Shown piece by piece: positions 9,123 to 17,860 of a stretch of 64,000 nt of DNA. A program made the translations under genes and the position numbers. The stretch's first letter is position 1, and the number at the start of each line of letters is the position of its first letter. The stretch comes from Lachnospiraceae bacterium (lineage in GTDB: Bacteria > Bacillota > Clostridia > Lachnospirales > Lachnospiraceae). The stretch is from NCBI GenBank assembly GCA_015057115.1, contig SVEZ01000012.1:44552-108551 (forward strand). The letters run 5' to 3'. The notes under the pieces were generated by a model. It ran no database searches, was not told the DNA's origin, and saw only the letters and a list, made by a program, of their open reading frames with translations.

Positions 9123-10101
9123 AGAAGAAAAGACATTGCTGACCATTGAGCATCTGGTGAAATATTTTGATGTGAGTCAGAGCATTTTACATAAGGAATA
9201 TGTACATGCGGTGGAAGACGTCAGCTTTGAAATTAAAAAGGGTGAAACTCTGGGACTGGTTGGAGAGTCCGGTTGTGGAAAGACAACTCTGGGACGAACC
9301 ATTCTCAGATTATATGAGCCAACATCCGGTAAAATAACCTACGATGGCGGCATATTATACGATAAGTCGAGGGGCAGACAGCCGGATATGTTTGATTTCC
9401 GAAAGAAGATGCAGATGATATTTCAGGATCCCAGCGCATCTTTGGATCCTCGTATGACAGTTGGTGATATTATAGCGGAGCCATTGGATGTTCATAAGCT
9501 TTGCGCCAGCAGAAAGGATAGAACCGATCGTATCCATGAGCTTATTGAGAGGGTAGGTTTAACACAGGAACAGGCAAACCGTTATCCTCATGAGTTCTCC
9601 GGAGGACAGCAGCAGCGTATCGGTATTGCAAGAGCCCTTGCAGTAAGACCGGAATTCATCGTATGTGATGAGCCGATTTCCGCATTGGACGTGTCCATCC
9701 AATCCCAGATCGTGAACATGTTGGAAGATATGCAGGAAGAAATGGGACTGACATACTTGTTCATCGCCCACGATATTAGTGTGGTACGTCACATTTCCAA
9801 TCGTATCGGCGTTATGTATCTGGGAAGTATGGTAGAGCTGGCGGAGAGTTTTGAACTGAATCGGAACCCGATTCATCCATATACAAAGACGCTTTTGTCT
9901 GCGGTCCCCATTCCGGATCCGAAGAAGAGCAGACAACGTCAGCGAATTGTATTGCAGGGTGATATCCCGAGTCCGGTTAATCCCCCAAGCGGATGCCGTT
10001 TCCATACACGTTGCCCCTATGCGAAGGAGCAGTGTAAGATGGAAGTTCCGAAGTTCAGAGAAGTGGAACCGGGACACTTTGCTGCATGTCACATTATTTA
10101 A
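9115..10101 (+). CDS. oppF: Oligopeptide ABC transporter ATPase OppF
   Basis: 328 residues; partner ATPase of OppD. Walker A GESGCGKT (residues 50-57), Q-loop [11 protein letters not shown], signature FSGGQQQR, Walker [13 protein letters not shown], and the switch His in FIAHDISVV. The C-terminal domain contains the Cys cluster [16 protein letters not shown]. It starts inside the end of oppD (8-bp overlap), which implies coupled translation. Confidence 0.94.
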   Translation: MSKEEKTLLTIEHLVKYFDVSQSILHKEYVHAVEDVSFEIKKGETLGLVGESGCGKTTLGRTILRLYEPTSGKITYDGGILYDKSRGRQPDMFDFRKKMQMIFQDPSASLDPRMTVGDIIAEPLDVHKLCASRKDRTDRIHELIERVGLTQEQANRYPHEFSGGQQQRIGIARALAVRPEFIVCDEPISALDVSIQSQIVNMLEDMQEEMGLTYLFIAHDISVVRHISNRIGVMYLGSMVELAESFELNRNPIHPYTKTLLSAVPIPDPKKSRQRQRIVLQGDIPSPVNPPSGCRFHTRCPYAKEQCKMEVPKFREVEPGHFAACHII

Positions 10102-10110
10102 AACAGTTCA

Positions 10111-10128
10111 TTACAGCATTTGCTGTAA
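10111..10128 (+). promoter_or_regulatory. Perfect inverted repeat between oppF and oppA
   Basis: TTACAGCA-TT-TGCTGTAA forms an 8-bp stem in the 51-bp gap, about 12 bases before the oppA ribosome binding site. There is no strong U-tract, so it is more likely an mRNA processing or stability element than a terminator. Such elements often help the binding protein to be made in excess of the other subunits. Confidence 0.55.
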
Positions 10129-10152
10129 ATATAAAAAAAGGAGGCTTTTTTC

Positions 10153-11808
10153 ATGAAAAACGCTAAGAAACTACTTTCTCTTGGTTTGATGATCACCTTA
10201 TCAGCCAGCTTGTTTGCAGGCTGTGGTGGCGACAGCAAATCCGGAGGATCCGGAAGCAAGTCCGGTGGTAACACATTGACCGTAACCATCGCTTCCGAAC
10301 CGGAGACCATTGACCCCACATTGAACTCCTCCATGGATGGTGCGACCTATATTCTTCATACCTTTGAAGGTTTGATGAAATATGAGCCAACCTCCGATGG
10401 TGGTGCGGAAGCAAAAGAGGGTATGGCAGAGAGTTATGAAGTAAGTGAAGACCAGAAGACCTATACATTCCACATCAGAGAAGATGCGAAATGGTCCGAC
10501 GGACAGCCTGTAACAGCGAATGACTTTGTTTATTCCTGGAGAAGACTTGTAAATCCTAAGACTGCAGCAGATTATGCAACCTACATCAACTGTGTAGAGA
10601 ATGCAGAAGATATCGTTGCAGGAAACAAGGATCCGGAAGAACTTGGAGTAGAAGCTCCGGATGAGAAGACATTCGTAGTACATCTTGTTGCTCCTACAGC
10701 ATATTTTGTAAGCTTCACAGCAGGTGCACAGCTTGTTCCTCTTCGTGAGGATATCGTTGAAGGTAATGAGAAATGGACCTTCGATCCAAAGACCTATGTA
10801 TGTAACGGACCTTACAAGATGTCTGAGTGGAATCATGATGAGTCTCTTGTTATGGTAAAGAATGACAATTACTATGATATTGACAGTGTAAAGAATGACG
10901 GTATCACATGGAAATTGATGGCAGATGATAATACTATTTTAGCAGGTTTCCAGGGTAAAGAATTAGATATGATTACACAGGTTCCAGTTGATGAGACAGC
11001 CAGTCTTTTAGAGGATGGTACTTTGATTACCGTTCCACAGCTTGGTACTTACTGTATCGTATTCAACGTAGAGAAAGAGCCATTCAATGATCCTAAGGTA
11101 CGTGAGGCATTCAGCCTTGCAATTGATAGAAACTATATCTGTGAAAAGGTTGTTATGACAGGAGTTGAGCCGGCGGGAGCATGGGTTCCAACCGGTATTG
11201 ATAACGGAGCAGGCGGAGACTTCCGTAAAGATGGTGGTAACTACTACAGTATCGATAAGGCAGATTACGAAGCAAACTGCAAGAAAGCTAAAGAGCTTTT
11301 AGCAGAAGCTGGTTATCCGGATGGAAAAGGATTCCCTGTAATCGAGTACTTATACAACACCATGGACTCTCATCAGAAGATTTACGAAGCACTGGAAAAT
11401 ATGTGGTCATCCGTTCTTGGTGTAACCGTTACAGGTCAGAACCAGGATTGGAACGTATTCTTATCCACACGTGAAACCGGTGATTTCCAGATTGCACGTC
11501 ATGGATGGGTTGCAGACTTTAACGATGCTTTGAACTTCTTGGATATGTACACAACCGCTAATATTGACGGAAACAACTATCCACGTTGGTCCAATGCAGA
11601 TTATGATAAGGCCATCAGTGATTCTATTAAGGAACCCGATCCTGCAAAACGTCAGGAGTACTTACACAAAGCAGAAGACTTGTTAATGGGCGACAGCACA
11701 ATTGCACCTCTTTACTTCTATATGGATAAGTATTGCTTGCAGGATGGCATCGAAGGATTGTATCATACACCACTTGGTTACTTCTTCTTAAAATACTGCA
11801 CAAAATAA
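10153..11808 (+). CDS. oppA: Oligopeptide-binding lipoprotein OppA (SBP_bac_5)
   Basis: 551 residues. Substrate-binding protein of the importer, anchored outside the membrane as a lipoprotein: a signal peptide with lipobox LFAGC (Cys23), then a Gly/Ser linker. The mature domain is a family-5 peptide-binding protein (motifs SEPETIDPTLNSS, YTFHIREDAKWSDGQPVTANDF, and FNVEKEPFNDPKVREAFSLAI in which P-x-V-R-x-A-x-x-x-A-I is conserved). Last gene of oppBCDFA, with AAAAAAGGAGG upstream. Base composition shows high-expression codon choice. Peptide length specificity is unknown. Confidence 0.93.
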   Translation: MKNAKKLLSLGLMITLSASLFAGCGGDSKSGGSGSKSGGNTLTVTIASEPETIDPTLNSSMDGATYILHTFEGLMKYEPTSDGGAEAKEGMAESYEVSEDQKTYTFHIREDAKWSDGQPVTANDFVYSWRRLVNPKTAADYATYINCVENAEDIVAGNKDPEELGVEAPDEKTFVVHLVAPTAYFVSFTAGAQLVPLREDIVEGNEKWTFDPKTYVCNGPYKMSEWNHDESLVMVKNDNYYDIDSVKNDGITWKLMADDNTILAGFQGKELDMITQVPVDETASLLEDGTLITVPQLGTYCIVFNVEKEPFNDPKVREAFSLAIDRNYICEKVVMTGVEPAGAWVPTGIDNGAGGDFRKDGGNYYSIDKADYEANCKKAKELLAEAGYPDGKGFPVIEYLYNTMDSHQKIYEALENMWSSVLGVTVTGQNQDWNVFLSTRETGDFQIARHGWVADFNDALNFLDMYTTANIDGNNYPRWSNADYDKAISDSIKEPDPAKRQEYLHKAEDLLMGDSTIAPLYFYMDKYCLQDGIEGLYHTPLGYFFLKYCTK

Positions 11809-11817
11809 GTTGGCAGG

Positions 11818-11851
11818 AAAAAGAGATCGGCGTAAGTCGGTCTCTTTTTTC
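11818..11851 (+). terminator. Intrinsic terminator after oppA
   Basis: AAAAAGAGATCG pairs with CGGTCTCTTTTT (one G-U pair) around a GCGTAAGT loop, ending in a T-run. Confidence 0.85.
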
Positions 11852-11921
11852 TTTGCATGCAAAAACTTTGTGCTTTTTTTTTGAAAAAATAGCGAAGATT
11901 ATTCTCCCTGTCCTCAAATAC

Positions 11922-11930
11922 TGTTATAAT
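11922..11930 (+). promoter_or_regulatory. Extended -10 promoter of the first diguanylate cyclase gene
   Basis: TGTTATAAT is an extended -10 box; the -35 region is weak. It lies about 57 bases before the ATG at 11987. Confidence 0.6.
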
Positions 11931-11986
11931 ATAATAGGCTTTATTCTAGTATAAAGTCAGTTTGATAGTATGCAGGGGGAACTGCG

Positions 11987-13387
11987 ATGAGTCCGTGGAA
12001 AAAGAGAAAGAATTCATTATCCTTCCGACTACCGGCTTTTTTTGTGAGCATTACAGTAGTATTGGTAGGCTGCGTCCTGTTTGGTGTGTATTACCAGTTT
12101 AAGGCAAGGATGATTGATGAATATAGCAGAATGGCAAAGGGCGCAACTGCGCTTATGGCGGAAGAAATCGATCCGGAAAAAGTGGACGATTATCTGAATA
12201 AGAATTTTAAGATGAAAGAGTACCGGAAAATTCTGAAGAGATTTTATGCCCTGAAGAATAATTATCCGGATGCAATTTACATGTATGTGTACCGGGTGAC
12301 GGAAGAAGGCGGCCTGGTTATTTTTGATTTGGAAAGTGAAGAAGGGGTAGAAGCAGATAACCCCGGGGATATTTATGAACTGGACGAAGCATTTATCCCT
12401 TACAAACAGGACTTAATGGAAGGCAAAGAAGTTCCTATTTTGACCGGCCAGACGGAGTATGGATATGTTTTAACTTATATGCGACCGGTTTTTGACAGTG
12501 AAGGAAATTATCAGTGTCATGTTTGTGTGGATTTTTCCATGGACTATTTGCATGAGCATACGTTGGTGTTTATTTTCCGCACCGTATTGCTTTTGACGGT
12601 AGTGGTTTCTTTGGTTTTAATTTGGGGCGTTCGTGCAATTCGAAGAAATATTACCGGACCCATCAATAAGATGTCCAAGTGTACGGAGAATTTTAAATAC
12701 GAAACAGAGGAAGACCGGCTGAATAATATCGCCATGCTGGAAGAAATCAATATACAGAAGCAGGATGAGATTGGAAAACTCTACAATGTGTTGATGTCCA
12801 CCTTGAAGGAAAGTCATTACTATATGTCGAATCTGAGCCGTGCCCGCCATGATATTGAGACCAAGAGCGAGGAATTGGATCAGATGAGTGCAACAGCCAT
12901 GCGAGATTCCCTTACTCACGTTGGAAGTAAGTATGCCTATGAGAAAGAGGCGGAGAAGTTAACTGCGGAAATCGTAGAAGGAAATGCCTGCTTTGCTGTT
13001 GTTATGGTGGATGCCAACAATTTGAAATATGTAAATGATACTTGCGGACACAAGGAAGGTGACAGTTACATTCAAGGATGTTGCAAGATTGTATGTAATG
13101 TGTATAAGCATTCCCCGGTATTTAGAGTGGGTGGCGACGAATTTGTTGCCGTTTTACGTGGCGATGATTATGAGAACCGCCACGAGAAGATGGAAGAGGT
13201 CAGAAGGATTTTTATGGACACCTTCCAACAGACAGACAAAGAAGTGTGGGAGCGGTATTCTGCATCAGTGGGAATGGCAGATTATACTTCCGAGGATGAG
13301 AGCGTAGAGCAGGTATTCAAACGTGCGGATGCCGCAATGTACGAGTACAAGGCAGCGTTTAAAGAAAAGTACGGAAGTTACCGTTGA
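11987..13387 (+). CDS. Membrane diguanylate cyclase (GGDEF) with extracellular sensor
   Basis: 466 residues. Predicted to make cyclic di-GMP from two GTP. One membrane helix near residues 17-38, an extracytoplasmic sensing domain of about 140 residues, a second helix near residues 185-210, a HAMP-like linker (INKMSKCTENF), a coiled coil and a GGDEF domain. The active-site motif RVGGDEF is intact (GGDEF at residues 382-386). The RxxD inhibitory site expected just upstream is absent (KHSP at that place), so classical product inhibition is unlikely. AGGGGGAACTGCG precedes the ATG. A second GGDEF gene follows 36 bp downstream. The sensed ligand is unknown. Confidence 0.9.
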   Translation: MSPWKKRKNSLSFRLPAFFVSITVVLVGCVLFGVYYQFKARMIDEYSRMAKGATALMAEEIDPEKVDDYLNKNFKMKEYRKILKRFYALKNNYPDAIYMYVYRVTEEGGLVIFDLESEEGVEADNPGDIYELDEAFIPYKQDLMEGKEVPILTGQTEYGYVLTYMRPVFDSEGNYQCHVCVDFSMDYLHEHTLVFIFRTVLLLTVVVSLVLIWGVRAIRRNITGPINKMSKCTENFKYETEEDRLNNIAMLEEINIQKQDEIGKLYNVLMSTLKESHYYMSNLSRARHDIETKSEELDQMSATAMRDSLTHVGSKYAYEKEAEKLTAEIVEGNACFAVVMVDANNLKYVNDTCGHKEGDSYIQGCCKIVCNVYKHSPVFRVGGDEFVAVLRGDDYENRHEKMEEVRRIFMDTFQQTDKEVWERYSASVGMADYTSEDESVEQVFKRADAAMYEYKAAFKEKYGSYR

Positions 13388-13423
13388 TTTAAAAGACAGG
13401 GAAACGGACAAAGGAGAGCAGCT

Positions 13424-14509
13424 ATGAATTTTGAGGAGTTTTTAAAGAGTAATCGAATCAGGGTAAACCGATACTTAAATAAGGTGCTTTGGATAGGAAG
13501 TCTGGTGGGAGTGTTGCTTGCTCTCGGAATCTGGCTGCAGTTTTATCGCAGTGTTTCCTACGAGTCTTGCTTTATAATTTCCGGAATCATGGTGATATTG
13601 GCAACAATTCACACTATAATGATGAACCGTAAGCCGGAATCCAGAAAAACCAGCTATTTTGCATTGCTGGTTATGGATGTTTTGCTGGTTTTTATGGTAA
13701 AAGTGAATGTTGGAATTCGTATTACCTGGTTTGTAATTCCTCTTTTGAGTCTATTATTCTGTGATCTTCGATTATATTTTCTGGCGTCGGTCACGAATTT
13801 TGTCTGCATGACAGCATCCAGTGTAATTATTTCACCGGTTTATGCTCGGCTGCGGGTGGATTTTGACAAACCCCTTCAATTTTTCAAAAGCTATTACAGT
13901 GGCATGGTAATCGAAATGATAATCATGCTTATTGCAGGTTATGGTCTATATAAGATGATGCGGGTATATTTTGAAAGCGTTGATGAAGAAAACAAGCGGG
14001 AGGAATATTTGCTGCAGATTTCTTTAACAGATGGTCTGACCGGACTTAGTAATCGACGCTGTTATGAAGAAGATGTTTCTCTTTACGGGAAGTCTTGTCC
14101 GGAGGGAGATTTTGTATTATTCTCCATGGATATTAATGGGTTGAAAACCGCTAATGATACCATGGGACATGTAGCAGGAGATGAGTTAATCATTGCTGCT
14201 GCAGATTGTATTTTACGAACCATTGGTGAAAAAGGAAAAGCCTACCGGGTAGGCGGTGATGAATTTACTGTAATCTACCACGGTAACGATTATAAAGAAG
14301 TTTGGGAAGCGCTTTCCAATCGGATTTCAGAATGGCATGGCAACTATAATCAGAGTCTGGCATTAGCCATCGGCTATGCAGCCAGCAAAGATTATCCGGG
14401 GCTAACAATTAATGAATTGGAGAGACATGCCGATCAGATGATGTATTCCGAAAAAGAGCACTTTTACACCCTGGAGGGACACGATCGCAGGAGAAAACGC
14501 GAGAAATAA
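13424..14509 (+). CDS. Membrane diguanylate cyclase (GGDEF)
   Basis: 361 residues. An N-terminal integral membrane domain with five or six hydrophobic helices spanning about residues 20-190, then a GGDEF domain starting at SLTDGLTGLSNRR and containing RVGGDEF (GGDEF at residues 277-281). It lacks an RxxD inhibitory site. It probably shares an operon with the preceding GGDEF gene but has an unrelated input domain, so the two would feed different signals into c-di-GMP. AAAGGAGAGC precedes the ATG. Confidence 0.88.
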   Translation: MNFEEFLKSNRIRVNRYLNKVLWIGSLVGVLLALGIWLQFYRSVSYESCFIISGIMVILATIHTIMMNRKPESRKTSYFALLVMDVLLVFMVKVNVGIRITWFVIPLLSLLFCDLRLYFLASVTNFVCMTASSVIISPVYARLRVDFDKPLQFFKSYYSGMVIEMIIMLIAGYGLYKMMRVYFESVDEENKREEYLLQISLTDGLTGLSNRRCYEEDVSLYGKSCPEGDFVLFSMDINGLKTANDTMGHVAGDELIIAAADCILRTIGEKGKAYRVGGDEFTVIYHGNDYKEVWEALSNRISEWHGNYNQSLALAIGYAASKDYPGLTINELERHADQMMYSEKEHFYTLEGHDRRRKREK

Positions 14510-14546
14510 AAGCATCACCCCGTAGAAAAATGCAGGAGGCGTTTAC

Positions 14547-15086
14547 ATGAAGACAAAATCCATGACCCGTGCAGACTGGCAGAGGTTATACAAAAGAAAG
14601 GTGTCGATTTATGATTATCAATATGAGGGCAGAAACGGCAAGATTGCGCTTTTGACCATTCAGGAGCTAAGGGCACCGCTGGTAATCAGTTATGGCAACC
14701 GTCGTGTGAAACTGGCGGATGTGGGTTATACCTGGCTGCAAATGGCTTTTGAAGATGAGTACTTCTGGGTCACTGCCATGTTTGACGATAAGGATGAGTT
14801 GAAAGAAATCTACGTGGATATGACGGATGGCAACATTTTGGATGCGGATGATCCGTATTTTCGGGATATGTACTTGGATTATGTGATTTTGCAGGGGGAT
14901 ATTCTGGAAATGGATTTGGATGAATTGGAAGAAGCCTATGATTACGGAGAAATCACGAAGGAACAGTACGAACGCACTCTCTCAGAGGGTGAGAAGGTAT
15001 GGGAGTATCTGACACGGAATGCGGGAAAATTGACGGAACTTGTAAAGACGGAGCAGAAGCGGCTAAAGAGCATGGAGAGCCATTAG
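14547..15086 (+). CDS. DUF402-family protein
   Basis: 179 residues. Matches the DUF402 family from memory: an early region reading KRKVSIYDYQYEG, then the acidic core EIYVDMTDGN ... DPYFRDMYLDYVIL and a helical tail starting MDLDELEEAYDYGEI. Studied members include nucleoside tri/diphosphatases of the YgaC type and FomD, which use clustered Asp/Glu residues to bind metals. Here the cluster D-x-T-D-G-N and D-x-x-x-x-D-x-x-L-D is preserved. A ribosome binding site GCAGGAGG stands before the ATG. It sits between signalling genes and a GNAT gene with no obvious functional link. Confidence 0.7.
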   Translation: MKTKSMTRADWQRLYKRKVSIYDYQYEGRNGKIALLTIQELRAPLVISYGNRRVKLADVGYTWLQMAFEDEYFWVTAMFDDKDELKEIYVDMTDGNILDADDPYFRDMYLDYVILQGDILEMDLDELEEAYDYGEITKEQYERTLSEGEKVWEYLTRNAGKLTELVKTEQKRLKSMESH

Positions 15087-15114
15087 ATAAGAGACATAGA
15101 AAGGAGACGGGAAG

Positions 15115-15627
15115 ATGGAACTGATTAGACCATGTGAGAAGTATGTAGAACAATATCGGGAGGCTATTCGCGAGGATGAGAAGTTTCGCCCCAGGGCGGA
15201 GAAAATGTATGCGAATCCGGATACGGTGGTGGAGCAGTCCAAAAGGTTTGAAGCAGGAGTAGAGCTGCCAATGGGATATGTAAGGCAGACAACGTTTTGG
15301 TTAATCGATGATGGAAGATTTATTGGAGAAATCGGTGTACGTCATTCACTGACACCGTTTCTTTTGCGTTATGGCGGAAATATCGGATATGTGGTACGCT
15401 ATTCGGAAAGTGGAAAGGGGTATTGCACGAAGATGCTTGCTATGGCCCTTGCCTATTGTAGAGATGAATTAAAGTTAGATAAGGTGCTGATTACCTGCGA
15501 TGACGACAATTATGCATCCGCTGCGGTAATTGAGAAAAACGGCGGTGTTATGGAAAATAAGGTAATCAATCATCTGGATAGAGGAACTGTCACTACCAGG
15601 CGTTATTATATAAGCCTTTTGCAGTAG
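15115..15627 (+). CDS. GNAT-family N-acetyltransferase
   Basis: 170 residues. The GNAT fold is suggested by RFIGEIGVRH (beta strands 2-3), NIGYVVRYSESGKGYCTKML (motif A, acetyl-CoA pyrophosphate loop in the form R-x-x-G-K-G) and a late segment DDDNYASAAVIEKNGG resembling motif B. The substrate is unknown. AAAGGAGACGGGAAG stands before the ATG. Confidence 0.85.
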   Translation: MELIRPCEKYVEQYREAIREDEKFRPRAEKMYANPDTVVEQSKRFEAGVELPMGYVRQTTFWLIDDGRFIGEIGVRHSLTPFLLRYGGNIGYVVRYSESGKGYCTKMLAMALAYCRDELKLDKVLITCDDDNYASAAVIEKNGGVMENKVINHLDRGTVTTRRYYISLLQ

Positions 15628-15682
15628 ATTTTGCTAGACTTTAGGAACAGAGTGTTTTATAGTAAAAATGAGGATAATGGGA

Positions 15683-16600
15683 ATGACGAAAAAAATATAT
15701 CTTGCGCCTATGGAAGGCATTACCGGCCATATTTTCCGGCGGGCGTATCATCAGAAGATAAATGGAAATATAGACAAGTATTTTACGCCATTTATCTCGC
15801 CGAATCAGAATCAGTGTATGAGTAATCGGGAGCGGAAGGACATTTTACCGGAAAACAATCCGGGGATGAATCTTGTGCCTCAGATTTTAACCAAGGATGC
15901 GGGGCGGTTTGTGGATACGGCAAAAGAGTTGGCAGAGTACGGTTACAGGGAAGTGAATCTGAATTTGGGATGTCCCTCCGGAACCGTGGCATCTAAGAAA
16001 AAGGGAGCGGGGATGCTTTCGGATCTTGCATTTTTGGAAGGCTTTTTGGACGAAATTTTTGAAAAAACGCCGATTCCAATATCCATCAAAACCCGGTTGG
16101 GTATAGCGTCGGAAGCGGAGTGGGAACCCCTTTTTTCCCTATATTGCAAGTATCCGGTAGCGGAACTGATTGTACATGCAAGATTGCTAAATGACTTCTA
16201 TTCCGGGGGTGTGCGTAAGGATTGCTTTTGGAAGGCATGTGAAAAAGCGCCATTTCCCATGGTTTTTAACGGGGATATATTTCTGGCGGAGGATGCAATG
16301 TCCGAAGTCGGATTTGAAGAGGGCGCTATTATGCTGGGGCGTGGGGTTTTGCAAAATCCATGTCTTTCTTTGGAAATTCAGGGGGAGAAACCGGTGGACC
16401 TTCGAGGGTTTCATAATCAGCTTTTGCAGGATTATCGGGAAGAAATGTCTGGGGAGACACCAACCTTGCAGAAGATGAAGGAGCTTTGGAGCCATTTGAT
16501 TTTGTCCTATCCGGATGCAAAGAAAGAATACAAAGCGATTCGAAAAAGTAAAACCATTGCCGAGTATGAGACTGCTGTAGCACGCATATTAGGGGCATGA
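15683..16600 (+). CDS. dus: tRNA-dihydrouridine synthase (Dus family)
   Basis: 305 residues from the ATG at 15683, which has GAGGA eight bases upstream; ATG codons at 15668 and 15677 in the same frame are less well placed. FMN-dependent reduction of uridine to dihydrouridine in tRNA. Visible motifs: start LAPMEGITGHIFR, flavin-binding region VPQILTKDA, catalytic Cys in LNLGCPSGTVASKKKGAGM, KTRLG, and the late GAIMLGRGVLQNP. The C-terminus contains the helical tRNA-binding domain (LWSHLIL). The exact Dus subclass and target position are not clear. Confidence 0.9.
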   Translation: MTKKIYLAPMEGITGHIFRRAYHQKINGNIDKYFTPFISPNQNQCMSNRERKDILPENNPGMNLVPQILTKDAGRFVDTAKELAEYGYREVNLNLGCPSGTVASKKKGAGMLSDLAFLEGFLDEIFEKTPIPISIKTRLGIASEAEWEPLFSLYCKYPVAELIVHARLLNDFYSGGVRKDCFWKACEKAPFPMVFNGDIFLAEDAMSEVGFEEGAIMLGRGVLQNPCLSLEIQGEKPVDLRGFHNQLLQDYREEMSGETPTLQKMKELWSHLILSYPDAKKEYKAIRKSKTIAEYETAVARILGA

Positions 16601-16645
16601 TGGGGAATGAAAGGGAATGAGTATATAAGTAAAAGGAGAAGGAAA

Positions 16646-17515
16646 ATGGAAAAACGATTGAACTCAACGAAGTATGTAATGTTGCAGATGGTGGCAGCCG
16701 CTTTTTTATCCAGTAACGGTATCTGGGTACGATTCAGTTCCTTGGGATTGCTTAATACCGGATTCTATCGTATGGTGTTTGCCATCATTTTTTTACTGCC
16801 TATGGCGTGGAAAGAAATTCCCGCATTAAAAAAGAAAGACTGGATTATTCTGTTTTTTGCCGGCGCCTTTCTTGCAGGAGACATTGCGGTTTTCAATTTT
16901 GCCATGACCAAAACCAGTTTGGCAAATGCGAATTTACTTGTAAATATGACGCCATTTGTTATTATGCCAGTGTCCTATTTCCTGTTTAAGGAAAAAATAC
17001 CGAAGTTTTTCTTTGTGGGAGCGTTGGTGGCAATAGCCGGAGTTGTTATTTTAATCTGCGGAAAGGCGGCACCAACCAGTACCAATTATTGGGGGGATAT
17101 TTTGGCATTTGTGGCTATGTTTTTCTACGCAGTGTACATATTAATCACGTATCGAATGCGAGATCGACTTCCGGGAAATGCCATTATGTTTGGATGTACT
17201 GTATCCGCATGTATTTGTCTTTTCATCATCGCAGGTATTGGGGAAGGAAATCAGATTCCCACTACTTGGAATCAGTTTTGGCCACTGCTTTGTTTGGGAA
17301 TTTGCCAGCAGGCAATCGGACAGGGACTGTTCGTACACTGCCAGGGTAAGCTTAGCGTGAATCTTACGTCGGTTATTACCTTATCTCAACCGGCTATCGC
17401 GGCCATCTATTCGTTCCTGATTTTCGGGGAGAAGCTGAGTATGGTTGAGATTCTGGGTATTGTGATTGTGGTTATCGGTATTTTCCTGGTGAAGATGCAG
17501 TATCAGAAGAAATAA
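16646..17515 (+). CDS. EamA-family (DMT superfamily) transporter
   Basis: 289 residues with ten predicted membrane helices in two EamA repeats of five each (first from MLQMVAAAFLSSNGIWVRF, second from YWGDILAFVAMFFYAVYIL). Members export or import metabolites such as amino acids; the substrate is not predictable. The ATG at 16646 follows AAAGGAG by 7 bases; an upstream ATG at 16607 would overlap this ribosome binding site and is rejected. Confidence 0.87.
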   Translation: MEKRLNSTKYVMLQMVAAAFLSSNGIWVRFSSLGLLNTGFYRMVFAIIFLLPMAWKEIPALKKKDWIILFFAGAFLAGDIAVFNFAMTKTSLANANLLVNMTPFVIMPVSYFLFKEKIPKFFFVGALVAIAGVVILICGKAAPTSTNYWGDILAFVAMFFYAVYILITYRMRDRLPGNAIMFGCTVSACICLFIIAGIGEGNQIPTTWNQFWPLLCLGICQQAIGQGLFVHCQGKLSVNLTSVITLSQPAIAAIYSFLIFGEKLSMVEILGIVIVVIGIFLVKMQYQKK

Positions 17516-17519
17516 TGTG

Positions 17520-17572
17520 AAGAAGAAACAGGCATTGTTGAAAATTTACAATGCTTGTTTCTTCTTTGTTTT
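17520..17572 (+). terminator. Intrinsic terminator after the EamA gene
   Basis: A 19-bp stem with one mismatch (17520-17538 with 17548-17566) is followed by TGTTTTT. Confidence 0.9.
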
Positions 17573-17860
17573 TATTGCATTTGACTGCTTGAATTATTGT
17601 TTAGAATGTGTTATTCTTTGCCTATCAATAGAGGGGAAACTCTCATTTTTATGTGCGATCGCACATTTCTTTTACATGTAAGATGTTCAGAAGATTTCTA
17701 TGAAAGACATCCTGCAACACATGACAATCAAATGGGAAGAGGGGAAGCCGGTTGTGAATGGATTGCATCAAGGTTCTATTTTGGTGTATAATTTTAGTGG
17801 AATAAGATGTTCCATTTTGTTGGTTTTTCCGATTACGTCAAATGAGAAAGGAAGAGAAAA
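17573..17860. other. Intergenic region before the Rpn-like gene
   Basis: AT-rich. No convincing gene. One small ORF (17700-17863, about 54 codons, no good ribosome binding site) overlaps the next ATG by an ATGA arrangement and could be a remnant or a leader peptide. No recognisable RNA element was seen. Confidence 0.4.

Noticed and set aside
17597..17791. 64-codon + strand frame
   Set aside because: No ribosome binding site, atypical composition, overlaps AT-rich intergenic sequence.
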